A stretch of DNA of 33,829 bases from Acetobacter sp. (lineage in GTDB: Bacteria; Pseudomonadota; Alphaproteobacteria; Acetobacterales; Acetobacteraceae). Below the pieces are notes generated by a model, which made no database searches, was not told the origin of the DNA, and was given only the letters and a program-made list of their open reading frames with translations. Each line of letters opens with the position of its first letter. The stretch's first letter is position 1. Location of the stretch: NCBI GenBank assembly GCA_012517935.1, contig JAAYUA010000232.1:1-33829 (forward strand). Reading direction: 5' to 3'. The translations under genes and the position numbers were made by a program. Positions 7,625 through 15,476 of the stretch are shown here, in pieces.

Positions 7625-8703
7625 GAGGACGCCAGCCATGTAATATTGCCCAGATTGGCCAGCTGATTCTGCTGAAGGGCAACCGGCTGCAACGGAACGG
7701 ACAGTTCAAAATCCGTCACGGACGAAACGCCGGCAATGGCGGAGTCAATTGTCGAGGGAGACAGCGTGGCACCAATCCCTGTGCCCGCGAACCATGAGGT
7801 CAGCGCCGCTGTGACAGCAGATCTGTTGGCATCCGTGTCCGGCGCGATCGACAGACTGATGGACTGCGTGACGATCTGCACGCCGACAACCGTTGCATTT
7901 GCCCGCACGACACGCCGGCTGGCATCGGAAATATATGTCTGGATCGTCGCAAGCTGCGCAGGTGTCGGTGCAACCCGACCAGACATCGCAACAATGATGC
8001 CCACAGACCCGATACCCAACCAGCCGCCAACAACATTGACCAGATCAGCGCCAGCGTTTTTCGCCCAGCGCGTATAATCGCTCGGCGTTCCTCCGCCTGG
8101 CGCATTACGGATATTTTCCAGAATGCGGGCACGCCATGTGGCGACGTCCTCAATGGCAGCCCCACCGACCAGACCATTTCCATCCGTCACGACCTGACTG
8201 ACGCCAGCAGGAGCAGACACAAAGGTCAGGGCAACTCCGGCAGCAACGTTGCCACCTGTCCCGACCGTTGTCGCCCGCACCGGAACGGATGTGGTTGTTC
8301 CTGCCGCCAGTGTCGTTTCAGCAGAAACTGCCCAGGACACGGAACCATCAATTGTCAGCGTGCGCCCCTCAGGCAGGACTGAGGACACCGATGTCGTGAC
8401 CAGAATATTCCCGACAGCGGCCTGAGCCGGGATACGCGGCGTTTTCCATTCCTGCGCATGCATGGGCAGCAGACCGGTTTCCGTTGCCGTACTGACCATC
8501 ATCTCCAGCTGGAAATCACGCCAGTAACGGTAAACCTCGGAGAGGGCCATCGCATGCACGACGGACAAGACCTGCTCCGGCGATCCGGGCGCATTGGCAT
8601 CCAGCGTGACGGATGAACCATCTTCTGCCGTAAAGGTGCGTGACAGTAATGCAGCCGCAAATCTCTGCGCCAGCTCTGAAACCGTAGGAATCGCGGCGGT
8701 CAT
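7621..8703 (-). CDS. Mu gp47-like baseplate wedge protein (baseplate J-like)
   Basis: This 360-residue protein matches the baseplate J family of contractile tails. The N-terminal part has FAAALLSRTFTAEDGSSVTLDANAPGS and a helical segment around the HAMALSEVYRYWRDF motif (residues about 48-62). The middle beta part contains VPVRATTVGTGGNVAAG (about residues 145-165), and the TPSDYTRWAKNAGADLVNVV stretch near residues 205-225 is the most conserved element of the family. The length is normal for Mu gp47. It forms the wedge that surrounds the central hub. The start overlaps the gp46 stop (ATGA) and its end overlaps gp48, placing it in the usual gp46-gp47-gp48 order. Confidence 0.93.
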   Translation of the reverse strand: MTAAIPTVSELAQRFAAALLSRTFTAEDGSSVTLDANAPGSPEQVLSVVHAMALSEVYRYWRDFQLEMMVSTATETGLLPMHAQEWKTPRIPAQAAVGNILVTTSVSSVLPEGRTLTIDGSVSWAVSAETTLAAGTTTSVPVRATTVGTGGNVAAGVALTFVSAPAGVSQVVTDGNGLVGGAAIEDVATWRARILENIRNAPGGGTPSDYTRWAKNAGADLVNVVGGWLGIGSVGIIVAMSGRVAPTPAQLATIQTYISDASRRVVRANATVVGVQIVTQSISLSIAPDTDANRSAVTAALTSWFAGTGIGATLSPSTIDSAIAGVSSVTDFELSVPLQPVALQQNQLANLGNITWLASS

Positions 8704-9176
8704 TGCGTGCTGACCCCCGTGCTGATGGAGACGGTCCCATCTGTTACCGTCACCTGAAGCTGCCCCGGCGCACGCCAGACAGCACCTTTCTGGAGGGAAA
8801 TATCACGCCATGCCTCGACAGGAGCGACCGCTTCTGCGGCATAGCCTATGGCGTTGATCCTGGTCTCCTCATCGGCCTTGCCGCGCTCCAGCAGCCAGAG
8901 ACGTGATCCCATCCGCTGATCCTGAGGCAGAACGCAGTCTCCGGGCCATCCCCGACGTGCCAGAATCCCACCGGACTGAGCCGGGAGCAGGGCAATATCG
9001 TTCGGAAGGGCGTCCGTGCTGTCCGCACGACGATTGCTGCCCAGCTGGACCAGCAGCATTGTCGCGGTCGTCACATCGAGCGCCAGACGTCCGCGTCCGT
9101 TTCCCGCGGATCGGATCACCAGATCGCAAGCCCCGGACAGATCCGGGCGTATCATCAGGGTAACGGGTGAGGCCAT
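8700..9176 (-). CDS. Mu gp46-like baseplate protein
   Basis: This 158-residue protein belongs to the Mu gp46 family, a small baseplate component related in position to T4 gp25-type wedge proteins. Visible family features are the bipartite acidic core with QSGGILARRGWPGD (about residues 67-80) and MGSRLWLLERGKADEETR (about 89-106), where the G-RGWPGD...GS-LW-L pattern is typical, followed by an Ala-rich helix and a beta-rich C-terminus. It begins a new group after a 50-base gap carrying a candidate late-promoter element, unlike its neighbours, which overlap. Its stop overlaps the start of gp47 by four bases. Confidence 0.88.
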   Translation of the reverse strand: MASPVTLMIRPDLSGACDLVIRSAGNGRGRLALDVTTATMLLVQLGSNRRADSTDALPNDIALLPAQSGGILARRGWPGDCVLPQDQRMGSRLWLLERGKADEETRINAIGYAAEAVAPVEAWRDISLQKGAVWRAPGQLQVTVTDGTVSISTGVSTQ

Positions 9177-9206
9177 GCCGTATGAATGACACGGCAGGCA
9201 TATCGT

Positions 9207-9229
9207 TTGAGTGGAAGAAGCCTATCTCA
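9207..9229 (-). promoter_or_regulatory. candidate late-promoter element before gp46
   Basis: On the minus strand TGAGATA (plus-strand 9223-9229) lies 50 bases from the gp46 start codon, in one of the few gaps of the late region. The downstream half matches the other two copies poorly (CACTCAA against CATTATT). A GATATG at 9199-9204, 18 bases after TGAGATA, could serve as a -10 box. This is the weakest of the three copies. Mu itself has a late promoter in the tail region (PP), but one gene group earlier. Confidence 0.35.
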
Positions 9230-9781
9230 CACAGGCTGTCCGGACTGGTCCGTGCCAGCCTTCACACCGGAATGTTCATGACTTTTCAGGGAAACAGAGC
9301 TGGCTTTCACATCATCATCCGAGGAAATGATGCCCGTCGCATGCAACGCTCCCGTGATCGTCACCCCGCCAGCATCGACAGACACAATCTGGGTGCCGCC
9401 GATACGGATATTGAAGACGGTATGTGCATCCACCTGAACAATTTTGCCATCGCGAAAATACACCGCTTGTCCGACAGCATCGTAGATACAAGTCTCACCT
9501 TCCGCCAGCCCCGACATGCGTGAAACCGACGGGTTGGACGGGGGCAGCGCGATGGGGTCGGAATGGTCCGCACCGGAGGAAACCAGATGCGTGACCGCGC
9601 CATCATGCGGCACATGGGACGCAAAGCCGAAAGGATAATGGACCGGAATTTTCGTTCGCGTCCGGCCGTAATGAGTGTCGATATCGACAGTCTGCTCATC
9701 TCCGTCATCCGCAACAGACCTGATGACGCCACGTGAGATATGCCCACGCAGGGCCATCCACAGATCCTGAAGCCCTTTCAT
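9227..9781 (-). CDS. Mu gp45-like central spike (baseplate assembly protein V)
   Basis: This 184-residue protein is the membrane-piercing spike of the contractile tail. The N-terminal OB-fold part (about 15-95) has RGVIRSVADDGDEQTVDI and the conserved VHYPFGFASHVPHDGA patch. A beta-helical shaft follows (about 100-160) with repeated short strands. The apex has the H-x-H pair (His168, Glu169, His170, in HEHSGVKAGTDQSG), the iron-coordinating tip motif known for Mu gp45 and P2 gpV. It overlaps the stop of gpP by four bases. Its 3' end meets a 50-base gap rather than overlapping gp46. Confidence 0.92.
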   Translation of the reverse strand: MKGLQDLWMALRGHISRGVIRSVADDGDEQTVDIDTHYGRTRTKIPVHYPFGFASHVPHDGAVTHLVSSGADHSDPIALPPSNPSVSRMSGLAEGETCIYDAVGQAVYFRDGKIVQVDAHTVFNIRIGGTQIVSVDAGGVTITGALHATGIISSDDDVKASSVSLKSHEHSGVKAGTDQSGQPV

Positions 9782-11133
9782 GACCGTGAACCATCCCAGC
9801 CACTAATGTGGCCGGATTTCCTGCGCCCGGGCTTCTGACCAGCAGCATCCTCCTTGATGTCAAAAGCATCTGTGGACACCAGGGAAAGTCGCGTCCTGTA
9901 ACCCTGATCATCCGCAACCCATGTTACGGCAGCAATCAGCATATCCCCGTAAATGCCGGAATACTCATCCGTGACCGCCACCAGAGTATTCGGTTTCCAG
10001 AGTTCATCATTCGTTGTCAGACCGGGAACCGTATAAACCCGCGCAGTCCCGTGCGCCCGCGTGGTCCGCATTCTCCAGCCGGCCTGATCCTGCAACGTCC
10101 AAGGCGCGGAGGGAGATGACCTGTGCTTTGAGGGCTTCCGTTTTTTGCTGCGTGCTGATGCATGATAGGCCGTGGGGTTCAGCCCCTGTGATTTCAGATA
10201 TCCTGCCACATCCGCATCCAGAGGCGGGTTTCCTGCATTCTGTGTGGTCTCTGATCCTCCTGACTGCGTCGCCGCCAGCCAGACACGTGGCCGATAACGT
10301 GGAACGGATGGATCAACTGCATGTCCGTAACGGACCACGGATCTCGATTCCTGCTCGGAAAAAGAAATGCCACCAGCAGACAGAGGCGCATCGGCAGGAG
10401 CGCCGCCAGCTTTGAGCGTTCCTGAAGAGGGTCTCAGGACACTCCTGAATGCACCTTTGACCCAGATATCCGAATAATGGTCCTGGACGGAAATCCGCGC
10501 TTCGATGCTCTGGACATTGCCCGGGAATGTCAGGCTTCCAGGCGCACGCGTGACCCCGGCCTGTGTCAGCCGGATGCCGCCGACACCATCTGAAACTACA
10601 AGAACACCACGCTGACGCGACAGTTTTTCTATGGTGGACATGACGGGTTCGACATCCAGCGCAACCAGCGTGAAGGGGGCTCCCGTATCAACATCACTGT
10701 CGATCGACAGGCCAAACGGCTTCACGAGCGACCCGATGACATCCATCAGATGAATCTGCCGATATTCAGCAGGCCCTACGGGATTGCCGGTGCAATCCAC
10801 AAGATCTCCGGCACGATCACGGCCTGAGGCAACGCCTGACGCATGCCCATCCTCGACGCGCAGATCGATATCATCGACCCATCCCCGGAAAACGACAGTT
10901 TCATGCACCCGGATTTCAACATCCATATGCTCGCGGATCAGCGTGGCGCTGCTTCCGGATGAAAAGCCGGCAGCATCATCCCTGGCTGCATCATCAATCT
11001 CGACACGGAAAACACCACAGATATCCGCCAGGTCGCGCCCGCATTCCAGCGACGTCCAGTTCGTGACTTCACTGCCGCCTATGAAAATCCGCATCGGACG
11101 GGTAGCCGTCGCATGCAGTGAGGTCTCACTCAT
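9778..11133 (-). CDS. P: Mu gpP/gp44-like baseplate hub protein
   Basis: This 451-residue protein corresponds to the Mu baseplate hub (gp44), the structural equivalent of T4 gp27, a trimeric ring that connects tube and spike. The N-terminal MRIFIGGSEVTNWTSLECGRDL with EVDD and HMDVEIRVHETVVFRGWVDDIDL (about residues 12-85) is typical of this family, as is the later DHYSDIWVKGAF segment (about residues 225-236). A basic KKRKPSKHRSSPSAPW linker lies near residue 335. The C-terminal part contains PNTLVAVTDEYSGIYGDMLI (about 380-400). It overlaps gene N upstream and gp45 downstream by four bases each. Confidence 0.92.
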   Translation of the reverse strand: MSETSLHATATRPMRIFIGGSEVTNWTSLECGRDLADICGVFRVEIDDAARDDAAGFSSGSSATLIREHMDVEIRVHETVVFRGWVDDIDLRVEDGHASGVASGRDRAGDLVDCTGNPVGPAEYRQIHLMDVIGSLVKPFGLSIDSDVDTGAPFTLVALDVEPVMSTIEKLSRQRGVLVVSDGVGGIRLTQAGVTRAPGSLTFPGNVQSIEARISVQDHYSDIWVKGAFRSVLRPSSGTLKAGGAPADAPLSAGGISFSEQESRSVVRYGHAVDPSVPRYRPRVWLAATQSGGSETTQNAGNPPLDADVAGYLKSQGLNPTAYHASARSKKRKPSKHRSSPSAPWTLQDQAGWRMRTTRAHGTARVYTVPGLTTNDELWKPNTLVAVTDEYSGIYGDMLIAAVTWVADDQGYRTRLSLVSTDAFDIKEDAAGQKPGRRKSGHISGWDGSRS

Positions 11134-12503
11134 GCAACAGGCTCCAGAACATCGACATCTCCGGGACCGACCCGCCCGGGGTGGCGGATGTCATTGCGTG
11201 AAATCAGGTCATCCCATGTTGATTCGACGTCGGAGACATTGTCTCCCGCAACGGCATAGGCGATCTGCCAGGCACTCATCTGGCGATGCGTCTGTAGCGT
11301 CAGCAGCGCAGGCAGACGTCCGATTCTGGCATTGATATCGGCAACCAGCGCCGACCGCATGTCTCCGACAGACGAAGCAAGCCCCGCTACAGGAATACTC
11401 AGCCCCGCTGACGTGATGGCATCGATATCCGATGAAATGGCGTCAATGGCCGTCAGCATCCTGTCGCGGCCGGCTTCCGCGTCCACCTGGCTGCTCCATG
11501 TCACAGATGACTGGGCCGCAATGGCCTGCACGACTGTCAGGGTGCGGGCGGCAAGCGCCGTGGCCAGAGTAGATTCCGGGGATAGAGATGATGGCAGATA
11601 TTGTGTTGCCAGCGACCCGGATTGATCAGCTGCTGACAGCAGCATGGTGGTTGCTGCAGACGGATCGACATCATCTGTCGTATCGCCTGTGACCAGCTGG
11701 GCCGGAGCAACTGCGGACTGGGCAACCGGCGTGACAGCGGCGACGAGAGCCGCAGGAACTGCGCTCAGAGCTGTCACCAGTGAATTTGCCCAGGCACCAT
11801 CCGTATTGCTGGTCGGAAGCGCCACGCCAGCGTTCAGGGAGGCGAGCGCATCGGATGTCGCCGTCTGCGTTGCCACTGGCGCGGAGCCTGTCAGGGATGA
11901 CCAGATTCCTCCAACCGAAGACACAACGGAACTGACGGCTGAGGCCATCACGACAGGAACGGAAAGAGGCGACAGAACCGATTGCATCATCAATGTCGCC
12001 TGATCGACGACACTGTCTGCTCTTGTGAACAGGGTCGTCAGTGTATCCGTAACTGTCGAAAACAGACCTGATGATGAGGTCTGCACGGGCTCCCGGATGA
12101 AAACCGCCTCAAAACGGGCCAGACGGATTTCCTGATCTGAAAACGAAATCGTTCCTGGCTGTAGAAGACGGCAACGCAGGCTGCCCCACCAGGGATGAAT
12201 CAGGGTGGCAGCCCCCGGTTTCATCAGGGCTTCGCGCATCCTCTGCGCACGGATGACATAATCATCCCCGACGATCAGCCCGAAAACACGGATCTGACCA
12301 TCCAGCTTTCCAAAATCCTGAACACGCCAGACATCGATACCCGGGAAGAAAATCTGGGCGATGCGACGTCCGGCCAGATCCTGACTGGACGGCATGAAAA
12401 ACGTCACGCCACGCCAGCTGGCGGTGGAGAGGATAGATCCGAGAGGAGAGGCCAGAATACCGGTGACCAGATCGCTGTCGATCAGTGTCCCTGCGCCGCT
12501 CAT
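11130..12503 (-). CDS. N: Mu gpN-like DNA circularisation / tail protein
   Basis: This 457-residue protein has the DNA-circularisation N-terminal domain (about residues 20-130): ILSTASWRGVTFFMPSSQDL, then IAQIFFPGIDVWRVQDFGKLDG and DDYVIRAQRMREALMKPGAATLIHPWWGSLRC. The run FPG-D...E-LG with G-ATLIHPWWG is diagnostic. The remainder is long, Ala/Ser/Val-rich and weakly conserved, as usual. In Mu the N protein is a structural tail protein that enters the host and has been linked to protecting or circularising the injected DNA. It sits between tape measure and hub, overlapping both by four bases. The name follows family annotation; a baseplate-hub role as in related phages is also plausible. Confidence 0.9.
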   Translation of the reverse strand: MSGAGTLIDSDLVTGILASPLGSILSTASWRGVTFFMPSSQDLAGRRIAQIFFPGIDVWRVQDFGKLDGQIRVFGLIVGDDYVIRAQRMREALMKPGAATLIHPWWGSLRCRLLQPGTISFSDQEIRLARFEAVFIREPVQTSSSGLFSTVTDTLTTLFTRADSVVDQATLMMQSVLSPLSVPVVMASAVSSVVSSVGGIWSSLTGSAPVATQTATSDALASLNAGVALPTSNTDGAWANSLVTALSAVPAALVAAVTPVAQSAVAPAQLVTGDTTDDVDPSAATTMLLSAADQSGSLATQYLPSSLSPESTLATALAARTLTVVQAIAAQSSVTWSSQVDAEAGRDRMLTAIDAISSDIDAITSAGLSIPVAGLASSVGDMRSALVADINARIGRLPALLTLQTHRQMSAWQIAYAVAGDNVSDVESTWDDLISRNDIRHPGRVGPGDVDVLEPVA

Positions 12504-14608
12504 GGACGCGACACCATCCGGCCGGCATCAGGCCGTGTGCTGACTGTGCCTTTCGTTCCATTGGTCTGATGCACACGCAATCCGGGATCGTGGGACACAT
12601 GCAGATCAATTCTCTGGGGAGCATGTCCTGCGGCAGAGACGCCCGCATGCGCACCCTGCAGGCGCGGCGTCCAGTCATGCTGGAACAGAAGCGCCATCGG
12701 TGAATTGGCAAAGACGCGTTCCAGTCCTTCCCAGACCGACTTCAGACCATCGAACATGTGAGAAAACTGGTCACTCACAAAAGATGAAATGGTTTTCGCC
12801 CAGCCGCTCATCCACGTGCCAAAGCCGCCGAAATACGCCTTCAGACTATCCCATTTGGTATAGACCAGAGCAATAGCTCCAAGGGCAGCCACAACACCAA
12901 GGGCAACCCATCCAACAGGCCCCATGGCTACAACCAGACCGCCAAGCGAAGCAATCAACCTTACGACCTTGATCGCACTGAATGCAGCTCTCATTAGTCG
13001 CCATCCTGCGACCACAGGTTTAGTGACAGCGCCGAGAGCGCCCAACACCGTCGTCAGAGCAAGAACAGCGCCGACACTTCCTGTAATTACGGAGGTGGAA
13101 CCCGGAATATGTTTATCGAGCCAGTCGAAAACATCACTCAGACCATTCAGGGCCACAGTGCCGGCATTGATGGTCGGAACAAAGCTGGTGCCGACCCGAC
13201 GCTCCATCTGCGTCAGAGCATCCTCAAAGAGATGTAGTCGGATCAGGGTTGACTGAGAGCCTGTATCAAAATCCTGCTGGATCATTTTTGGTGATGTTCC
13301 AGAAATCCTGTCTCTGATGACATTCAATTGCCCCCATTGCCGGGACATCGCTGCGACTGCACTCTGATCCATCTCATTGGCGAAAAGCTCGTTGATGACG
13401 TGGTTGCGCCGATCGCTATCTTTGATATTGGCGATCATGCCCATCACGGCCATAACGGGATCATGACCCTGATACTTTTCAGCATTCATGAATTTTTCGA
13501 CGTCAAGACCAAGAAACTTACCAAAACGCATGCGGCCGTGCTGTGTGGTCAGAGTTTGCATGAAGGCTCGGAAATCTGCTGTCGCAGATCCTTCCGAACC
13601 GACGTTCTTTCGGATCAGAGCCATCATGGCGCCGATATCAGCAACTCCCTGCATTCCGCTCACACCCAGATGCGCAGCCTGCGCAGCCACGGCAGGGAAA
13701 AGAGGTGCGAGTTGTTCCATCGGAAGCGCTGATTCCTTGCCAACACGCGCAATCATGGCAAGGGCTGTCGGAAGCTGCCCTGACGAAACTCCCAGATTCT
13801 GGTTCAGCGCGAATGCCGTTTTCGCAACCGCCTCAGGATCGGCATTATAGGCCGTCGAAATTCTGGCGACCGTCGGCATGAATGCCTGCAGCTGGGGAAG
13901 ATTATACCCCTCCTGACTGAGAAACGTTTCCGCATTGACCAGATCGCCTGATTTCTGACCAGTCCTGCGTGCCAGATCATTGATCTGCTGCCCCAGACGC
14001 TGGGCCAGAATCTTATTGGCATTGCCTTCAACGCCCAGGGTAATGCCGATATGGGTCAGCGCATTATCATATTCTGCGGCAGCTCGGACTGGAGCAATCA
14101 GCCCGAAGCCGGCTGCGGCGGCACCGAAGGCATCTCCGATCCCGGAATTGACGCTGTCCCGGAAATGACCAGCTGCACCCATCAATGTATTGGGAGTGCC
14201 GCTGCCCAGACCCGAGCGGGCAAGATTGCCCGACCAACTCTCATGCAGACGGTTCATGGCACCGACAGCCTGCATCACGCCGGCCTGTGCCTCTTCTCCC
14301 ATGGTCTGGAAACTTTTCCCCGCCTCGGCGGCAAGACCGCCTGTTGAGGAGAGGGATTTATCGAGTTCGGAAACACCGGTGGCAGCGGCCCCGGTTGCGC
14401 TGCGCGTCTCTTCCAGCGCCCTGTTCAGCGATGTGACGCCGGATGTGGCGCGTGCAACAGGCTCAAGAAGATCGCTGAACGGATCTGTCGTGCGACGCAG
14501 ATCCCCCAGAACCTGCTCGATCCTGCCAAGGATGTTCTGGACACTCTCCAGAGGGCTGAGAGAGCCAACCTGGAAATCAAGTTCAAATTTGGCCCGCAGA
14601 TCATTCAT
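12500..14608 (-). CDS. tail tape measure protein
   Basis: This 702-residue protein sets tail length and is ejected during infection. The N-terminal third is coiled-coil-like. The central TP901-1-type core (about residues 170-480) has the typical YDNALTHIGITLG, DLARRTGQKSGDLVNAETFLSQEGY, AFALNQNLGVSSGQLPTALAMI and GVSGMQGVADIGAMMALI stretches. Two or more hydrophobic segments (about residues 505-535 and 555-590, with SLGGLVVAMGPVGWVALGV) are candidates for channel formation in the inner membrane. Its start overlaps the frameshifted chaperone stop (ATGA) and its end overlaps gene N, the standard order after the chaperone genes. Confidence 0.94.
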   Translation of the reverse strand: MNDLRAKFELDFQVGSLSPLESVQNILGRIEQVLGDLRRTTDPFSDLLEPVARATSGVTSLNRALEETRSATGAAATGVSELDKSLSSTGGLAAEAGKSFQTMGEEAQAGVMQAVGAMNRLHESWSGNLARSGLGSGTPNTLMGAAGHFRDSVNSGIGDAFGAAAAGFGLIAPVRAAAEYDNALTHIGITLGVEGNANKILAQRLGQQINDLARRTGQKSGDLVNAETFLSQEGYNLPQLQAFMPTVARISTAYNADPEAVAKTAFALNQNLGVSSGQLPTALAMIARVGKESALPMEQLAPLFPAVAAQAAHLGVSGMQGVADIGAMMALIRKNVGSEGSATADFRAFMQTLTTQHGRMRFGKFLGLDVEKFMNAEKYQGHDPVMAVMGMIANIKDSDRRNHVINELFANEMDQSAVAAMSRQWGQLNVIRDRISGTSPKMIQQDFDTGSQSTLIRLHLFEDALTQMERRVGTSFVPTINAGTVALNGLSDVFDWLDKHIPGSTSVITGSVGAVLALTTVLGALGAVTKPVVAGWRLMRAAFSAIKVVRLIASLGGLVVAMGPVGWVALGVVAALGAIALVYTKWDSLKAYFGGFGTWMSGWAKTISSFVSDQFSHMFDGLKSVWEGLERVFANSPMALLFQHDWTPRLQGAHAGVSAAGHAPQRIDLHVSHDPGLRVHQTNGTKGTVSTRPDAGRMVSRP

Positions 14609-15119
14609 GTTGCTGCCTGTATGGCCTCCTGACGTTTCTTCGCCAGTTCAGATGCCGCATATGCCCAGAACGCCAGATCCTCATGCGGCATATTCAGAAG
14701 CTCGCTGGCCGAGAAATTCAGCTCGCTGGCGAGACCTGCGAGGAGGACAGGCCAGTCAGCGGGCCATTCTGCAAAAAATACCCGGCACCCCGGCTCAGAT
14801 TCAGAATGTCCAGACCATCCAGCTTTTCATAGAAAGCATCCCCTTTCGGACCGACAAGACCGATCGCGCCCAGAATGAGAGCCTTCGAGCGATCACCGTC
14901 TTTAGGCTGGTTCATCATGTTGACCATGGCGCGTCCACGCAAACGGTTCAGCGTCACGGATGACTGCCCATCAACCGGATAATTCAGGGTCGCCAGAATC
15001 GATCCATCCGACTGCAGAACGCAGCATTCCGGAAGTTTATTATCCTTCGCGCTGACAGCATCCGCGCTCTGATCCGTATCCGTCGCGCCATCCGCCAGAA
15101 TTTCAACCTGTGCATTCAC
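14605..15119 (-). CDS. tail assembly chaperone, -1 frameshift product (gp41-gp42 fusion)
   Basis: Reading gp41 to the TTG codon at 14774-14772 and then slipping back one base at T-TTT-TTG gives join(15119..14772, 14772..14605). This is a 171-residue protein with a 55-residue extension beginning AEWPADWPVLLAGLASELN, then SASELLNMPHEDLAFWAYAASELAKKRQEA. The extension reads like the second half of Mu-type tail assembly chaperones (W-x-ALLAGLA-EL...EL--L-L-EL-FW), lacks a good start codon of its own, and its stop overlaps the tape measure start. In contractile-tail phages the short and long forms coat the tape measure during tail assembly, in a fixed ratio set by slippage. No experiment supports it here; the frame and motif evidence are strong. 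Confidence 0.82.
14718..15119 (-). CDS. tail assembly chaperone, short form (Mu gp41-like)
   Basis: This is the zero-frame product of 133 residues. After a variable acidic N-terminus (about 1-40) it has the Phage_TAC_7 core: LNYPVDGQSSVTLNRLRGRAMVNMM (about residues 45-70) and DRSKALILGAIGLVGPKGDAFYEKLDGLDILNLSR (about 76-110). It overlaps the tube gene stop by four bases. The last 17 codons after the slippery site are not conserved in kind, which fits a protein whose essential part ends at the frameshift. It should be the major form. Confidence 0.9.
   Translation of the reverse strand: MNAQVEILADGATDTDQSADAVSAKDNKLPECCVLQSDGSILATLNYPVDGQSSVTLNRLRGRAMVNMMNQPKDGDRSKALILGAIGLVGPKGDAFYEKLDGLDILNLSRGAGYFLQNGPLTGLSSSQVSPAS
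14772..14778 (-). promoter_or_regulatory. programmed -1 ribosomal frameshift site
   Basis: On the minus strand the codons TAT TTT TTG give the canonical X-XXY-YYZ heptamer T-TTT-TTG in the correct phase. Both tRNAs can re-pair with TTT after slipping one base back. The -1 frame is open from the heptamer through to the tape measure start. A short GGCC-CGCTGACT-GGCC dyad 10-25 bases downstream could act as a weak stimulator; no strong pseudoknot is obvious. Confidence 0.8.
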
Positions 15120-15475
15120 GATACCGTCTCCTCATAACTGTCCATGACCCATGTCACCTGCAATTCTCCGCCATTATCCTTCATGGAAGGCGCTTCGGTG
15201 ATGCAGGCATTTGGAAAAACCCATGCCTGACCGGTATCGGCCCGAACCTGAAGCTCCTTCTCATCACCAGGACTGAAGGTCGCGAGGGACATGTTCGTTT
15301 CCAGAACCAGCGTGGCCTGAACCTGACCTGGCTGGAAACTGCGCACGCGCACCGTGCGTGTTCCGACAGGCCGCGCCTCATTCTTCAGTGCCGGCAATTT
15401 CAACGACGTGCCCGGACGCACATCGTATTTCGTGCCATCCCACCAGAGTTCAATAATACCAACAGCTGTGGCCAT
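15116..15475 (-). CDS. M: tail tube protein (Mu gpM-like)
   Basis: This 119-residue protein matches the Mu tail tube family: an N-terminal AVGIIELWWDGTKYDVRPGTSLKL, a central RTVRVRSFQPGQVQATLVLET, and C-terminal KELQVRADTGQAWVFPNACITEAP with GGELQVTWVMDSYEE. The beta-barrel tube subunit stacks in rings around the tape measure. The length agrees with family members. The start at 15475 lies one base past the sheath stop; an ATG at 15505 would lie inside the sheath gene. Its stop overlaps the chaperone start by four bases. Confidence 0.93.
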   Translation of the reverse strand: MATAVGIIELWWDGTKYDVRPGTSLKLPALKNEARPVGTRTVRVRSFQPGQVQATLVLETNMSLATFSPGDEKELQVRADTGQAWVFPNACITEAPSMKDNGGELQVTWVMDSYEETVS

Positions 15476-15476
15476 T

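Noticed and set aside
8703..9163. Plus-strand frames opposite gp46
   Set aside because: Arg/Pro-rich shadow translations of the high-G+C minus-strand gene, with no conserved motifs.
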